Of a DNA stretch of 64,000 nt, positions 52,804 to 62,470 are shown in pieces. The position numbers and the translations under genes are program-made. The stretch is from Labilibacter sediminis (lineage in GTDB: Bacteria > Bacteroidota > Bacteroidia > Bacteroidales > Marinilabiliaceae): NCBI RefSeq assembly GCF_005877885.1, contig NZ_VCHY01000009.1, positions 1-64,000 of the forward strand, given 5' to 3'. Below the pieces are notes generated by a model. That model had not been told where the DNA came from. It worked only from the letters and a program-made list of their open reading frames with translations, and did no database searches. Within the stretch, counting starts at the first letter, position 1. Each line of letters starts with the position of its first letter.

Positions 52804-54681
52804 TTATTGAATAACAGGAAGATTCATTTTAAGTAAAAGATCATTAAACCTGGAATCACTTCTAATGTCTTTTGTACACGGGTATGTTCCAACATATACA
52901 ATAGGATAAGTTTTACTTTCTATAGCTTCATTAAATAATTCAAAAGCCTGATCTGTAAAGCCAAGATAGGCTGCCATCATGCCTCTATAGCAAGAATTTA
53001 CTGACTTAACTTTAGCAAGCTCTTCAACTTCATCCCAAAGCTCTAGTGCTTTATTTTTTTGATTTGCTTCAGTATAAATATATCCGCGCAAGGTTTTCCA
53101 GTATACTGCTTTGTGTGGCAGGTTTTCAATATAATCAATAGCCTGAGCATATTGTTTTCGATGAATAGAGATGTTCGCTAAAGCCCAATAAGCATAAGGT
53201 GTATCCTTTTTTAAGTCTATGGCTTTTAAGGCCCAGTGCTCAGCCTTATCATACTCTTGGTTGTGAATATAAATTAAGGCCAACCAGGCAGTATACGAGG
53301 CGGATAAAGGCTCAAGCATCACGGCTTTTTCACCATGATAGATACTTTTTTCTATATCTTTAAAAACAATATGATACCATGCAAAATGCGCATGCGCCTC
53401 TACATTATTCGGATTACTGGCTATGGCATTTTCAAAAGCAGTTTTGGCTTCCTCCCAATTCCAGTCCTGATACAACGAAATAATAGCCAGTGAGGTATGT
53501 GCTTCATCCAAGGTAGGATCAAGTTTTATGGCTTTGTAAGCAGCATTTTTGGCCCTGATAAATGCTTCTTTCGCATTTAACTGACCATGCCCCATATGCG
53601 CATAACCTAAAGCTAAACCAGCATAAGCAAAAGGATCGCCGGGATCATTATCTATAGCCTTTTGAAGATAATCGATACCTGTTTCAAATGATTCTTTTGT
53701 ACCCATTCTTAAGTAATACATTCCTCTTAAATATGCCTTGTACGTTTCCGGATTTACTGATTTTGTTTTATCCAATTGTTGCTTCTCATTTTTAGAAATC
53801 TCAACATTTACTTTACGGGCAACATCTTTGGCAATAAGTGATTGAAGATTTAAAATACCTGATATGTTATCCTGATAGTTTTTTGATAAAAGATGCCGCT
53901 CTTTAGGAAATACATCAATAAGCTGAATGAGCAAACGAACACTATCACCAAAACTAACCACTGAACCCTCTATAATATTTGTTGTCCCCAGCTCCTTAGC
54001 TATATCTTTCATCAACTTACCACTATCGCGATAACGCAAGGTAGAAGTTCGGGAAATAACCCGTAATGATGATATCTGACCCAGCTCACCAATTAATGCA
54101 TCATGGACACCATCAGCAAAGTAATCGTTATCCGGATCTCCTGTTAAATTATGTATGGGAAGCACAGCTATTGACTTTTCCGAGGAAAATGGCAATGTTA
54201 ATATTGAATATATGGCCAGGCAAAAGCAAACCAGTACCACATACCATAACATTGCCTTTTTAGTAGTGTATTTATTTTTCCTTACGCGTTTAGCTATTGT
54301 TGTTAACCTTAAATCATCAACTAAGTCAATATAGTTTGAAGAAATTCCTTTACTAAAGTCTCCCGGAGATACTTCGAAATGTTTTTTAAATACCTTATTA
54401 AAATAACTGGGACTCCGGAATCCAACCCGATAGGCTGTTTCTGAGACTGTGGCACTATGGTTCTCTAATAGTTTTTTAGCAGTAATAAGTCGTAATTGTA
54501 CGATATGCTCACCGGCACTCTTACCTGTTAGTTTTATCAGCTTACGGTGTAACATGGAACGACTCAATCCTACTTCATGAGCCAAGTCTTCAACTGAAAA
54601 ATTCTCATTATCCAGATTTTGTTCAATCACTTTATGAACACGGCTAAGGAATTGGTCATCTATTGAAGTTTTGGTTTCCAT
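52804..54681 (-). CDS. Membrane-bound AraC regulator with TolB-like and TPR sensor
   Basis: The 625-residue protein starts with an AraC DNA-binding domain (about 10-110: NENFSVEDLAHEVGLSRSML, then VSETAYRVGFRSPSYFNKVF). A membrane helix follows (about 145-166), then a TolB/FlgO-like region (about 168-300: KSIAVLPIHNLTGDPDNDYF, ADGVHDALIGELGQ) and at least six TPR units (about 310-610: KAIDNDPGDPFAYAGLALGY). DNA binding is cytoplasmic and the sensing part is probably outside. This architecture is recurrent in Bacteroidota one-component regulators. Its target is unknown. Confidence 0.9.
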   Translation of the reverse strand: METKTSIDDQFLSRVHKVIEQNLDNENFSVEDLAHEVGLSRSMLHRKLIKLTGKSAGEHIVQLRLITAKKLLENHSATVSETAYRVGFRSPSYFNKVFKKHFEVSPGDFSKGISSNYIDLVDDLRLTTIAKRVRKNKYTTKKAMLWYVVLVCFCLAIYSILTLPFSSEKSIAVLPIHNLTGDPDNDYFADGVHDALIGELGQISSLRVISRTSTLRYRDSGKLMKDIAKELGTTNIIEGSVVSFGDSVRLLIQLIDVFPKERHLLSKNYQDNISGILNLQSLIAKDVARKVNVEISKNEKQQLDKTKSVNPETYKAYLRGMYYLRMGTKESFETGIDYLQKAIDNDPGDPFAYAGLALGYAHMGHGQLNAKEAFIRAKNAAYKAIKLDPTLDEAHTSLAIISLYQDWNWEEAKTAFENAIASNPNNVEAHAHFAWYHIVFKDIEKSIYHGEKAVMLEPLSASYTAWLALIYIHNQEYDKAEHWALKAIDLKKDTPYAYWALANISIHRKQYAQAIDYIENLPHKAVYWKTLRGYIYTEANQKNKALELWDEVEELAKVKSVNSCYRGMMAAYLGFTDQAFELFNEAIESKTYPIVYVGTYPCTKDIRSDSRFNDLLLKMNLPVIQ

Positions 54682-54837
54682 AGTTTATTTACGGAGTTAA
54701 TGTTTGTAAATTCAAAGATACAACCAGAACATGTCCTATGGCAATACTATTTGTTTGTAATCACGACTGATTTCTCATGTTTTTTTAAAAGAAATGAAAG
54801 GTTAAAGAATCCCCATCTCCACACCTGCGGTGCGGTA

Positions 54838-54867
54838 CTTCCCCTTGCTCTCAGAAGCAAAGGGAAG
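54838..54867. repeat. REP-like hairpin
   Basis: CTTCCCCTTGCT pairs with AGCAAAGGGAAG (one mismatch) around a 6-nt loop. The 30 bp before it, beginning CCCCATC, recur in degraded form at about 7050-7100. The element lies upstream of the AraC gene and beyond the 3' end of the esterase gene. Confidence 0.5.
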
Positions 54868-54907
54868 AGCTATGTGCTGATAACTTTTATTAAAAATTTG
54901 GTATATA

Positions 54908-55786
54908 TTACTTACTACGAATAACATACTTACGGGGTAGTTCTACCGGATCGTTTGTACAAGGTGCCAACGGATCAATTATTGGTTTTTTCCATTTACC
55001 ATTATAAGTATCCTGTCCATCTTTGCAACGCGGAACAAAAGTATCTTCATCAATTTGAATTCTTACACCTGATATAAGTTCTATAGCCTCAATGGCAAAC
55101 CTGATTCCGACTCTTTTATATCCCAGGTCACTGCCATGTACATCATAACCAATTTGACCTTTCGAATAGGTATAACCTGTATTGGCACTACCAATATAAT
55201 CATCATTCACATCATCCGTTGGTACCCAGGCCCCTCTTGGGTGTTCTTTGGCCACCTGCATTTGAATATTTCTAATGGCGGTCCAGTTTTTTACCCTCCA
55301 CTCATCGGTTCCTGGCTTTAGTCGAGCATCATTTAGCCGACCAATCACCACATTCATATCTGGTTTATATTGATCATCGAACATCTTAATTAATGCCTCT
55401 AAGCTCTTTTTGTATGTGGCAATGGTAGATACTGAGTTTGTCTTTGTAGTATCATGGTCAGCCTCTCCCTGCATCCATAAAAAGGTTACAGTGCTTGGCT
55501 CTTTACCATTTAATGCAGTTTCTGCCAGTTTGGTAACATCTGTAAAATGCTTTGTGGCAACACCTTTGTCAATCCATTTTCTAATAGAGTTACCTCCCCA
55601 GGCACCTTTTACAAACACCATATCATCATCCGGAAATGCAGCTCTCATAATAGGCTTTAATGATACTGATGGATCCATATTTCCCATATTGGATTGACCT
55701 GAAAGGATAATAAGATGTGTGTCTTTAGCCTCCGCCAGGGTGCCTAACATCATTATAAATATAAACGGAAGAACTTTCTTTAGCAT
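54908..55786 (-). CDS. Exported SGNH carbohydrate esterase (sialate O-acetylesterase-like)
   Basis: The 292-residue protein has a signal peptide (residues 1-20, ending LAEAK). The SGNH block I serine is Ser32 region (LIILSGQSNMGNM), followed by AWGGNSIRKW, the WMQGEAD motif and a C-terminal HGSDLGYKRVG with the probable catalytic His. These are marks of the DUF303/CE6 sialate O-acetylesterase fold. It probably removes acetyl groups from polysaccharide or sialic acid outside the cytoplasm. It stands alone. The family is clear and the substrate is not. Confidence 0.85.
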   Translation of the reverse strand: MLKKVLPFIFIMMLGTLAEAKDTHLIILSGQSNMGNMDPSVSLKPIMRAAFPDDDMVFVKGAWGGNSIRKWIDKGVATKHFTDVTKLAETALNGKEPSTVTFLWMQGEADHDTTKTNSVSTIATYKKSLEALIKMFDDQYKPDMNVVIGRLNDARLKPGTDEWRVKNWTAIRNIQMQVAKEHPRGAWVPTDDVNDDYIGSANTGYTYSKGQIGYDVHGSDLGYKRVGIRFAIEAIELISGVRIQIDEDTFVPRCKDGQDTYNGKWKKPIIDPLAPCTNDPVELPRKYVIRSK

Positions 55787-56330
55787 TTTTTTATTTGTTT
55801 AGGTTATTAAAATATAATTGTTTTATATAATAGCAGCATCTATCTAAAATTAGACCTGCAATCTAAACAATAACACATTATTGCCTGTACACCCCTACTT
55901 TAATATCGCAATACTCAAGAAAGGCAATGAACAATTAAGATAAGTTTACAATCCTATCCTAAATAAAATCATACTATTGGCGTTTCACCCAAACCCGACT
56001 TCATTTTTTTATTTTAAGATTATTGCTATGCTCGGCATAGTTCAAGTGAACTTGACTCTGCTCTCACTAAATGCAATAATTGGCTTGATCCAAAAAACAG
56101 AAGCAAAAAAGATCAAGGCTACACCTGATTCATTCAAAAAACTAACGGTCATTTGACTGAAATCGTTTAAACTCATCCCTTTCGTTCCTCAAGGAATTCA
56201 AACAAAAAACGATTTTTAACCGTCAAAACAACCTTGTTTTTTGATTCATCAGCTGAGGCCATTGAGAAATAACCAATTTCAAAAGGCAATACAAAACGTT
56301 TAGGACGCTATTGATAAGTTTGTATAAAAA
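55787..56330. other. Gene-free interval of about 540 bp
   Basis: This separates the esterase gene from the S41 terminator. It contains a TTGATCCAAAAAACAGAAGC/AAAAAAGATCAAGG pairing typical of dispersed intergenic repeats in this phylum. No ORF is supported. Confidence 0.4.
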
Positions 56331-56360
56331 AAAGAGGTTGATTTAAAAACCAACCTCTTG
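56331..56360 (-). terminator. Terminator after the S41 peptidase gene
   Basis: AAGAGGTTG and CAACCTCTT pair around a 10-nt loop. On the minus strand eight T residues follow. Confidence 0.85.
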
Positions 56361-56439
56361 TATAACTTATTTGGACTGTTGTTTTATACACAACATCCTC
56401 TTTTTAAAATTTAATGGACTAACAAACTTAAACTATAGG

Positions 56440-57804
56440 TTATTTAAGATCAACAATCATTTCATATTTAAGTGGATTTCCTGCATTTTTTAATTCCTCT
56501 GCGGGAACAGAAGGCTTTATTTTTGCAGACTTTAAGGATTGTTGGGCAATATTTGTACCCCATATCAGATCTAAAGCCATAGCTGTTAATACATCTTCCA
56601 TTGTTCCTAACTCATTGGAATATTCATCCCACTCATTTACATCAGGAACCAACCCAACACTATAGTCAATGGAGTTATCTTTATTCTCAGCACGCATAAT
56701 AATTGGTTGCAAGGCCCAACTATGGTTATCTTCATCTGAAATTGTGGTTGATCCGTAGTATTTACCGTGGGTTTGTTCTCCTATTTGTATAACTTGCATA
56801 TAAGGCATCAAACTGTACATGACCATCTCACTTGCTGATGCTGTGTTTTGTGTAGTTAACACATATACACGCGATAAATTTAAATTATTGCTATACGATT
56901 CAAAATAATCGTAAAAATAATCGTCACTGTTGGATTCATACTCCCTTATAGAGTTTGTTAAAAGTGTATTATATGATGTGCGAATAAAAAGTTCTCCGGG
57001 TAACGAAGAAGGACCAATCATTCCTGCCATTAATTTTGCTGTAGATACTGCACCTCCTCCATTGTATCTTAAATCCAGAATTAATTCAGAAATACCTGCT
57101 GCCTTAAACTCTCCAAATGCAGCTATTAAATCATCTTCTAATTCATTGATAAAGCTTGTATAGCATAAATAGCCAACTTTGCTTCCGTTATTCTCAAAAA
57201 TCTCCTTTTTTAAGATAGGATCAACCTGTAATACTTCTGCTTGAAGCTTTACATATGGAGATAAATGTTCTATTCTGCCATTCAAAAACGTTCCTAAACC
57301 AAGTGTTAACGATTCTGAATTAAACAGCACGCCATAATTAGCCGGAGTAAGCGTTTCTCCGTTGGCCTCAACTATCATATCACCCCTTTTTAGTCCGGCA
57401 TTATCAGCAGGGCCTCCCGGCTCAACATACTCAATAAATGCAACTACCTGGTTACTTCCTTCAAAGGCATAATAACCCCGTAAAGAATATCCCATTTCTT
57501 TGCGGATACCTGCAAAGTAATTGTTTAATGCATCTACATCATCTGTGATAAACGACCATTGGTCTATTTTATCGTAAAGTAATTTTTCAAAATACTTCTT
57601 GGAGTCTGGTTCTTTGGATGGAGATAAATTGGGCATTTGTACATTCCAAAAATAATACGTACTCATTGCTTCATCTATAAACTTATTTATTTCAATGACT
57701 TCGGAAGAGATACCATTGTCTTTTTCACAAGCTGCAAAAAGAAACAATACTGAAATAAGGAAAAGAACTTTAATCTTAATGTACATAGGGTTTAGTTTTA
57801 TCAT
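56440..57804 (-). CDS. Lipoprotein S41-family (C-terminal processing) peptidase
   Basis: The 454-residue protein begins with a lipoprotein signal (lipobox LFAAC, Cys26); an ATG at 57786 is an alternative start. A PDZ domain (about 110-160: YVEPGGPADNAGLKRGDMIV) is followed by the S41 domain. The catalytic Ser323 lies in TQNTASASEMVM and Lys348 in QTHGKYYG, 25 residues apart as in Tsp. ISELILDLRYNGGG is also diagnostic. It is a periplasmic or surface serine protease that trims protein C-termini. It stands alone with its own terminator. Confidence 0.92.
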   Translation of the reverse strand: MIKLNPMYIKIKVLFLISVLFLFAACEKDNGISSEVIEINKFIDEAMSTYYFWNVQMPNLSPSKEPDSKKYFEKLLYDKIDQWSFITDDVDALNNYFAGIRKEMGYSLRGYYAFEGSNQVVAFIEYVEPGGPADNAGLKRGDMIVEANGETLTPANYGVLFNSESLTLGLGTFLNGRIEHLSPYVKLQAEVLQVDPILKKEIFENNGSKVGYLCYTSFINELEDDLIAAFGEFKAAGISELILDLRYNGGGAVSTAKLMAGMIGPSSLPGELFIRTSYNTLLTNSIREYESNSDDYFYDYFESYSNNLNLSRVYVLTTQNTASASEMVMYSLMPYMQVIQIGEQTHGKYYGSTTISDEDNHSWALQPIIMRAENKDNSIDYSVGLVPDVNEWDEYSNELGTMEDVLTAMALDLIWGTNIAQQSLKSAKIKPSVPAEELKNAGNPLKYEMIVDLK

Positions 57805-58117
57805 TTAAATTGATTGTTTTTTTTAATTGTAAGTTTCGAAATATATAAAAAAGATGAATAGAAATTTGATTTGTTTCATCATAAAATTATGGCGAGGTTC
57901 AATATTTATATTATTAATACCGATCGTTTAAAATGTTGTGTGATTAAAGAACACAGGGACACAGAGGCACAAAGTTTATTCAGATGATTAAGCTTATTGT
58001 AATGAATAATGGCAACTGTAAGGATGTACACTGATGTTCACATTGTAAAAAAAGGAACATTTTTAATAATAATACATTGAATTACTATTTATGAATGCCC
58101 GACCTGACATTCTGTCT

Positions 58118-58350
58118 CATTCTGATATCTTAAAAGCTCCCCTAGCGCCAAAGAGGCACATTCTGATATCTTAATGGCTTCACCAGAAATAAAATGGAGG
58201 CTTTAAGATATCGTAAAGCCTTCCCTGAAAAAAAAGGGAGTCATTACGACATCTTAAGAGCTTCCCTTAAAAAAAATGAAGGCATTCTGAAGTCGTAAAG
58301 GCTTCCCTAATCAAAAAGGGGCTCATTAACGTTGCTTAAAGGCGTCAACA
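58118..58350. repeat. 41-bp tandem repeat, five units plus a partial one
   Basis: Units begin at 58118, 58159, 58201, 58242, 58283 and 58324. Each reads roughly CATTCTGATATCTTAAAGGC, then TTCCCT, an A-rich loop and AGGGAG-like sequence, so each can form its own hairpin. The units vary at several positions, and no reading frame runs through. Confidence 0.85.
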
Positions 58351-58466
58351 GGGATCTATTCAGTAAACTGTGGTATCAGTCATTTTTTCTTTTGTCAAAG
58401 CCTTATCTATTAAAATGCGAATCAATAGTTGAACCCTTTCCGGGTTCTTTTGATACCTGAGACACT

Positions 58467-58610
58467 AACCACAGGTTACACCTGTGGTTATTCAGGTTGA
58501 ACTATTGCATAGTTCCTTTGCCTTATCCCGAAGGGATATAATGTGAATAACCCGGAGTTATAACTCCGGGTATAATATCAAAAAGTAAATAACAACCCTG
58601 ATGAAGGGTT
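58467..58610. repeat. Cluster of REP-like hairpins
   Basis: Perfect hairpins occur in a row: AACCACAGGT with ACCTGTGGTT (58467-58489), TCCCGAAGGGA (58526-58536), ACCCGGAGTTA with TAACTCCGGGT (58550-58571, no loop) and AACCCT with AGGGTT (58594-58610). Confidence 0.7.
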
Positions 58611-58651
58611 GAATATTGTATTCAGTTATTGATTGGAGTTAATATTAAAAC

Positions 58652-58684
58652 AAAGAGAGGCTGATTAAAAACCAGCCTCTCTTA
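58652..58684 (-). terminator. Terminator after purC
   Basis: AAGAGAGGCTG (58653-58663) pairs with CAGCCTCTCTT (58673-58683) around a 9-nt loop. It lies 25 bp beyond the stop of purC. Confidence 0.8.
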
Positions 58685-58708
58685 ATTATCTTGTATGTTT
58701 TATTCTGC

Positions 58709-59659
58709 TTATAAAGAAGCTAAATAATCATTTACATTTTTCTCAATACGCTCAGTAACACTACTTACATCACCCTTAACAAATTTTTCACCTGTAATGC
58801 TTTCGTATAGCTCGATGTAACGCTCACTAACCTCGTTTACAAACTTATCAGTCATTTCAGGCACCTCTTGTCCTTCTTTACCCTGGAAGTCATTTTCCAT
58901 TAACCACTCACGCACAAATTCTTTTGATAACTGTTTTTGATTTTCACCTTTATCAAAACGCTCCTGGTATCCGTCGGCATAAAAATAGCGAGAAGAGTCT
59001 GGCGTATGAATCTCATCTATTAAGTAGATTTTTCCGTCTTTTTTACCAAACTCATATTTAGTATCAACAAGAATTAATCCTTTCTCCTTGGCAATTTCTG
59101 AACCACGCTTAAATAACTCTAACGAAATACGCTCTAATTCTACATAATCCTCTTCAGAAACCAAACCTTGTTTAATAATTTCATCGCGAGAAATATTTTC
59201 ATCATGCTCTCCTTGCTCAGCCTTTGTAGTTGGCGTTAATAATGGCTCTGGAAATGCCTGGTGCTCTTTTAATCCTTCAACCAAAGGCACACCACAAATA
59301 TCACGACCACCTTCTTTGTATAAACGCCATGAACTTCCAGTTAAATAACCACGAACAATCATCTCTACCGCAAATGGTTCGCAATAATGTCCTACTGTTA
59401 CTGTTGGATCCGGAGTAGCAATTTTCCAGTTTGGAACAATGTCAGAAGTTGCATCCAAAAACTTTTCAGCAATCTGGTTCAAAACCTGACCTTTAAACGG
59501 AATTCCTTTAGGCAATACAACATCAAATGCCGAAATTCTATCTGAAACTACCATTACTAAATGTTCATCGTTGATGTTATATACATCTCTTACTTTTCCA
59601 ACATAGTGTCCTTTTTGGTTAGGAAACTGATAATCGTTTTGAACAATTGCTTTACTCAT
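58709..59659 (-). CDS. purC: SAICAR synthase
   Basis: The 316-residue enzyme ligates aspartate to CAIR with ATP in purine synthesis, in the cytoplasm. Family motifs are [26 protein letters not shown] near the N-terminus, [53 protein letters not shown] and FVREWLME. The length fits the longer PurC form common in Bacteroidota. It stands alone with its own terminator. No other purine gene is near. Confidence 0.97.
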   Translation of the reverse strand: MSKAIVQNDYQFPNQKGHYVGKVRDVYNINDEHLVMVVSDRISAFDVVLPKGIPFKGQVLNQIAEKFLDATSDIVPNWKIATPDPTVTVGHYCEPFAVEMIVRGYLTGSSWRLYKEGGRDICGVPLVEGLKEHQAFPEPLLTPTTKAEQGEHDENISRDEIIKQGLVSEEDYVELERISLELFKRGSEIAKEKGLILVDTKYEFGKKDGKIYLIDEIHTPDSSRYFYADGYQERFDKGENQKQLSKEFVREWLMENDFQGKEGQEVPEMTDKFVNEVSERYIELYESITGEKFVKGDVSSVTERIEKNVNDYLASL

Positions 59660-59696
59660 TGTTATGTTATTTAGAATTTAAACTTATTACCTCGCG

Positions 59697-59704
59697 CAAA
59701 AATA
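59697..59704 (-). promoter_or_regulatory. Possible purC -7 element
   Basis: On the minus strand TATTTTTG fits TAnnTTTG and lies 38 bp upstream of the purC start. A matching -33 TTTG is not clear, so this is tentative. Confidence 0.35.
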
Positions 59705-59741
59705 ATATAAAAATTATTGTTTAGACATGATTGGGCTGTGC

Positions 59742-60623
59742 TTATTTCAATAACTTATCCATAGCTGCCGCTTCCTTTTTCATCTCTAAACGGATATATG
59801 TATTTTTTAAATACCTGATATATTTTTTCTCTTCAGGATACTTTTTGTGCAACTCTTCAAAAATATTTTTTGATACACGATAGTTGGCCGAAATCTTTTT
59901 TAATTCTCTCTTTAAATATACATAGGCCGTATAGTTCTTATCCTTGTTATACTTGTCCATTTCACTTTTATACCATTTTTCGGCAAGATTGTAATGATAA
60001 ATGGCTTTCCACTCTTTAGCCTTTAAGTATTCAGGATGTTCCTTTACCAATTTATTGCAGAAACCTGCTGCCTCAGTCTTTCTACCGAATTGTTCCAACG
60101 AAACTAAATAACTCATGCTTTGTGCTTCGTTAGTTTCTTTTAGCTTAGGATATAACTCCAAAATATCTTTATGTAAAGATTTTTTTTCGGCTACATTAAA
60201 CTTCGTGCTTACTATAAACTCCTCTTCTCCACTTTTGTTTAAGAACTTCTCGTTTTCTGATAATACTTCCGATACTTTACTGTATTCTGCCGATTTACTT
60301 AAACTTGATACATAATTTTTAAGAACAGGAACAGATAAAGAATCATCCAGTGCCATGGCGTAATAATTTGAGGCTCCTGCATGGTTTTCCAGCTTGGTGG
60401 CACTTTCAGCCGTTTTTAGATATACATCATATGGTACATCAATATTGCTTTGTTTGTATTTTTCAATTAAAGCAGATAATTGCGTATAGGCTTCCTGGTA
60501 TTGATTATTGTTATAACTGGATAAGGCATTTGTTTTAGCCGTTTCAATTTGTTTTAGGGGACTACAGCCAATAAATACCAATGTTAGTCCTGTTATAATA
60601 AATGTGCTCTTAAAAATATTCAT
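59742..60623 (-). CDS. TPR-type lipoprotein
   Basis: The 293-residue protein starts with a lipoprotein signal (lipobox LVFIGC, Cys20). The rest is helical repeats resembling tetratricopeptides (NNNQYQEAYTQLSALIEKYK, ATKLENHAGASNYYAMALDD, YRVSKNIFEELHKKYPEEKK). It is probably anchored in the outer membrane facing the periplasm, acting as a scaffold like other Bacteroidota TPR lipoproteins. It lies upstream of purC on the same strand with an 82-bp gap. No specific role can be given. Confidence 0.75.
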   Translation of the reverse strand: MNIFKSTFIITGLTLVFIGCSPLKQIETAKTNALSSYNNNQYQEAYTQLSALIEKYKQSNIDVPYDVYLKTAESATKLENHAGASNYYAMALDDSLSVPVLKNYVSSLSKSAEYSKVSEVLSENEKFLNKSGEEEFIVSTKFNVAEKKSLHKDILELYPKLKETNEAQSMSYLVSLEQFGRKTEAAGFCNKLVKEHPEYLKAKEWKAIYHYNLAEKWYKSEMDKYNKDKNYTAYVYLKRELKKISANYRVSKNIFEELHKKYPEEKKYIRYLKNTYIRLEMKKEAAAMDKLLK

Positions 60624-60850
60624 ACAAATGTCTTTTGTTGTGCCTGTATTCGGATAATTGAGGTCATACTGCCGTTTTCATTAAAACTCATCCATCTTAC
60701 ACCTCTTTGTTTGCCGCAAAGATAAAAAAAAGCGCATTGAAACCCAGTAGTTTTGGCATTTCCAGACATTTTTTTTCATAAAATAAGATGTATTTGTAAA
60801 ATTAAATTCTATTTTTGTTGCCGCAATTGAAAAACGGTCAATTTGCTCAC

Positions 60851-60923
60851 ACGGATTTAGCTCAGTTGGTAGAGCATTGGTCTCCAAAACCAAGGGTCGG
60901 GAGTTCGAGCCTCTCAATCCGTG
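60851..60923 (+). tRNA. tRNA-Trp (anticodon CCA)
   Basis: The cloverleaf closes with acceptor ACGGATT and AATCCGT, anticodon stem TTGGT/ACCAA around CTCCAAA, and T-loop TTCGAGC. Discriminator G fits tRNA-Trp. CCA is not encoded. It is 73 nt long. Confidence 0.95.
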
Positions 60924-60925
60924 CT

Positions 60926-60952
60926 AACCTGACTTACCGGTCAGGTTTTTTT
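60926..60952 (+). terminator. Terminator between the two tRNAs
   Basis: AACCTGAC and GTCAGGTT pair around TTACCG and are followed by a T-run. It begins 3 bp after tRNA-Trp, so the tRNAs are probably separate transcription units. Confidence 0.75.
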
Positions 60953-60959
60953 TATTTAT

Positions 60960-61048
<89 letters not shown>

Positions 61049-61070
61049 GATAGCGAAAGCAATTTGAAGA

Positions 61071-61104
61071 AAAACCCTGTAAGTCAACACTTACAGGGTT
61101 TTTT
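61071..61104 (+). terminator. Strong terminator after tRNA-Ser
   Basis: A 14-bp stem, AAAACCCTGTAAGT with its complement, has a CAAC loop followed by T residues. It begins 25 bp after the tRNA. Confidence 0.85.
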
Positions 61105-61322
61105 AATGCGCAATATTTTGCAAATAGATGCAAAAAAACGCAGTTTTTAAGCGGACTTATCGAGGACTTTATTTTTGTTGATTTATTTTTTTACTAAATC
61201 CTTTTTTTTTGCTGGTACATTTCCCATCAGGACAAGGCATTTTAAATCAATCACATAGCCGTGTATTCATTTCGTTTAATTAAAAAAAACGAATTAGAAC
61301 TAGCTATATATCTAGTTTACAA

Positions 61323-61814
61323 TTAGACGGATTGTTGTTCACATATTGCATTGTTGGTCTTTTTGTATAAATACCAACTCCCCCATAATGAAAAAAGGAA
61401 AACAAAAGCAAGCACCATATGAACACCAATATTAAACGGTTCGCATTTTATTGAATCCTGAATATAAAAGTATTGCTTAGACCAGGCAACAGTAGTCCAG
61501 TATAGGCTAATACTAAAAACCATCCATGATGCTATAGAACCCAAATATCTTTGCCGGCAAAGACCAATAATAGCTACTATAAAAAGAGGAACACCAATGA
61601 TGACATCTGCTAATCCAATCGCTCTGTTAACTACAACAATTACAGAATCAATTGTATCTCTTGCTTCTTGTAATCCCCATTCAGCAACAGCGTCATAAGA
61701 GACAACTGCACCTCCTTGTCCAATAACAAACATAACGAGGTTTAAAATATGAAAGCCTATTATAAATTTTACTCCCAATTTAATTCTGCTCTGTTTATCC
61801 AATTTCTTTTTCAT
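61323..61814 (-). CDS. Multi-pass membrane protein, unknown
   Basis: The ATG at 61814 starts a 163-residue protein; the longer frame begins with TTG. It has about four membrane helices (about 13-32, 61-82, 87-105 and 126-148). The loop after helix 1 is VSYDAVAEWGLQEARDTIDSV. No family is recognised. It lies downstream of another small membrane-protein gene on the same strand with a gap of about 100 bp. Confidence 0.6.
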   Translation of the reverse strand: MKKKLDKQSRIKLGVKFIIGFHILNLVMFVIGQGGAVVSYDAVAEWGLQEARDTIDSVIVVVNRAIGLADVIIGVPLFIVAIIGLCRQRYLGSIASWMVFSISLYWTTVAWSKQYFYIQDSIKCEPFNIGVHMVLAFVFLFSLWGSWYLYKKTNNAICEQQSV

Positions 61815-61915
61815 GCTTTTGAATACTATTAGAAGATTATCTGTAAACAATACAAATCCTGTCAAATACTATTTCTTCAGCATATAAATTATGCCTCATG
61901 TATTACAAACCGTTT

Positions 61916-62422
61916 TTATCGCTCTAAAGAATTATGCTTGCTATATATTTTTCTTATTTGCGGCAGAAGGGCAATAATTATAATTAGTATAGCATAAAAC
62001 ATATAAAACGACTGTAACCAATGTACTTCCGCTTGAAGAAATATCAATTCAATATGAATCCAGCCGATTAAGGTAAAAGCAATATAAATGCTGTATGTCC
62101 ATGACCAGTGCATATCATTAAATATATTTATTTGTTCGGCTAATCTGGATTCCGGTTTATTAATTAATGCCACTATCAGTAATGATGGAATAATACCGAG
62201 CACAGAAAACAAGATAATTCCAGGTATCAAAAAACTATCAAAAGGAATATTTTTAAATTCGGACAATGGAAGCCCTAATAGTTCCCCTGATGGAGAAATT
62301 ATAAGAACTACACCACCTCCAATTGCACCCAATGCAAGGAATCCTATTATAAATATAAAGACATTCCGAATTCTCCTTTTTTTGCTAATATTATCTATAT
62401 TTTCATCCATTTTCTCAAACAT
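61916..62422 (-). CDS. Multi-pass membrane protein, unknown
   Basis: The 168-residue protein has a short basic N-terminus (KKRRIRN) and four helices (about 21-43, 65-87, 110-125 and 135-153). The segment FKNIPFDSFLIPGIILFSVLG is a recognisable pattern of Bacteroidota membrane proteins of unknown role. An ATG at 62410 is an alternative start. It follows the amidohydrolase gene by 48 bp and may be in the same transcript. Confidence 0.6.
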   Translation of the reverse strand: MFEKMDENIDNISKKRRIRNVFIFIIGFLALGAIGGGVVLIISPSGELLGLPLSEFKNIPFDSFLIPGIILFSVLGIIPSLLIVALINKPESRLAEQINIFNDMHWSWTYSIYIAFTLIGWIHIELIFLQAEVHWLQSFYMFYAILIIIIALLPQIRKIYSKHNSLER

Positions 62423-62470
62423 TTAAATCGGTTGTAACAACTTTCTTTGCCGTACATTCGTACTTTATTT

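Larger units (their letters stand above)
57805..58708. other. 904-bp gene-free interval with repeats
   Basis: In order this holds the S41 upstream region, a 41-bp tandem repeat (58118-58350), a hairpin cluster (58467-58610) and the purC terminator. No coding sequence is seen. Confidence 0.65.

Noticed and set aside
58118-58350. CRISPR-like array
   Set aside because: The units are contiguous tandem copies without unique spacers, vary between copies and have no cas genes nearby.
59660-59741. Purine riboswitch upstream of purC
   Set aside because: The 82-bp gap is AT-rich and shows no three-way junction or conserved aptamer core.
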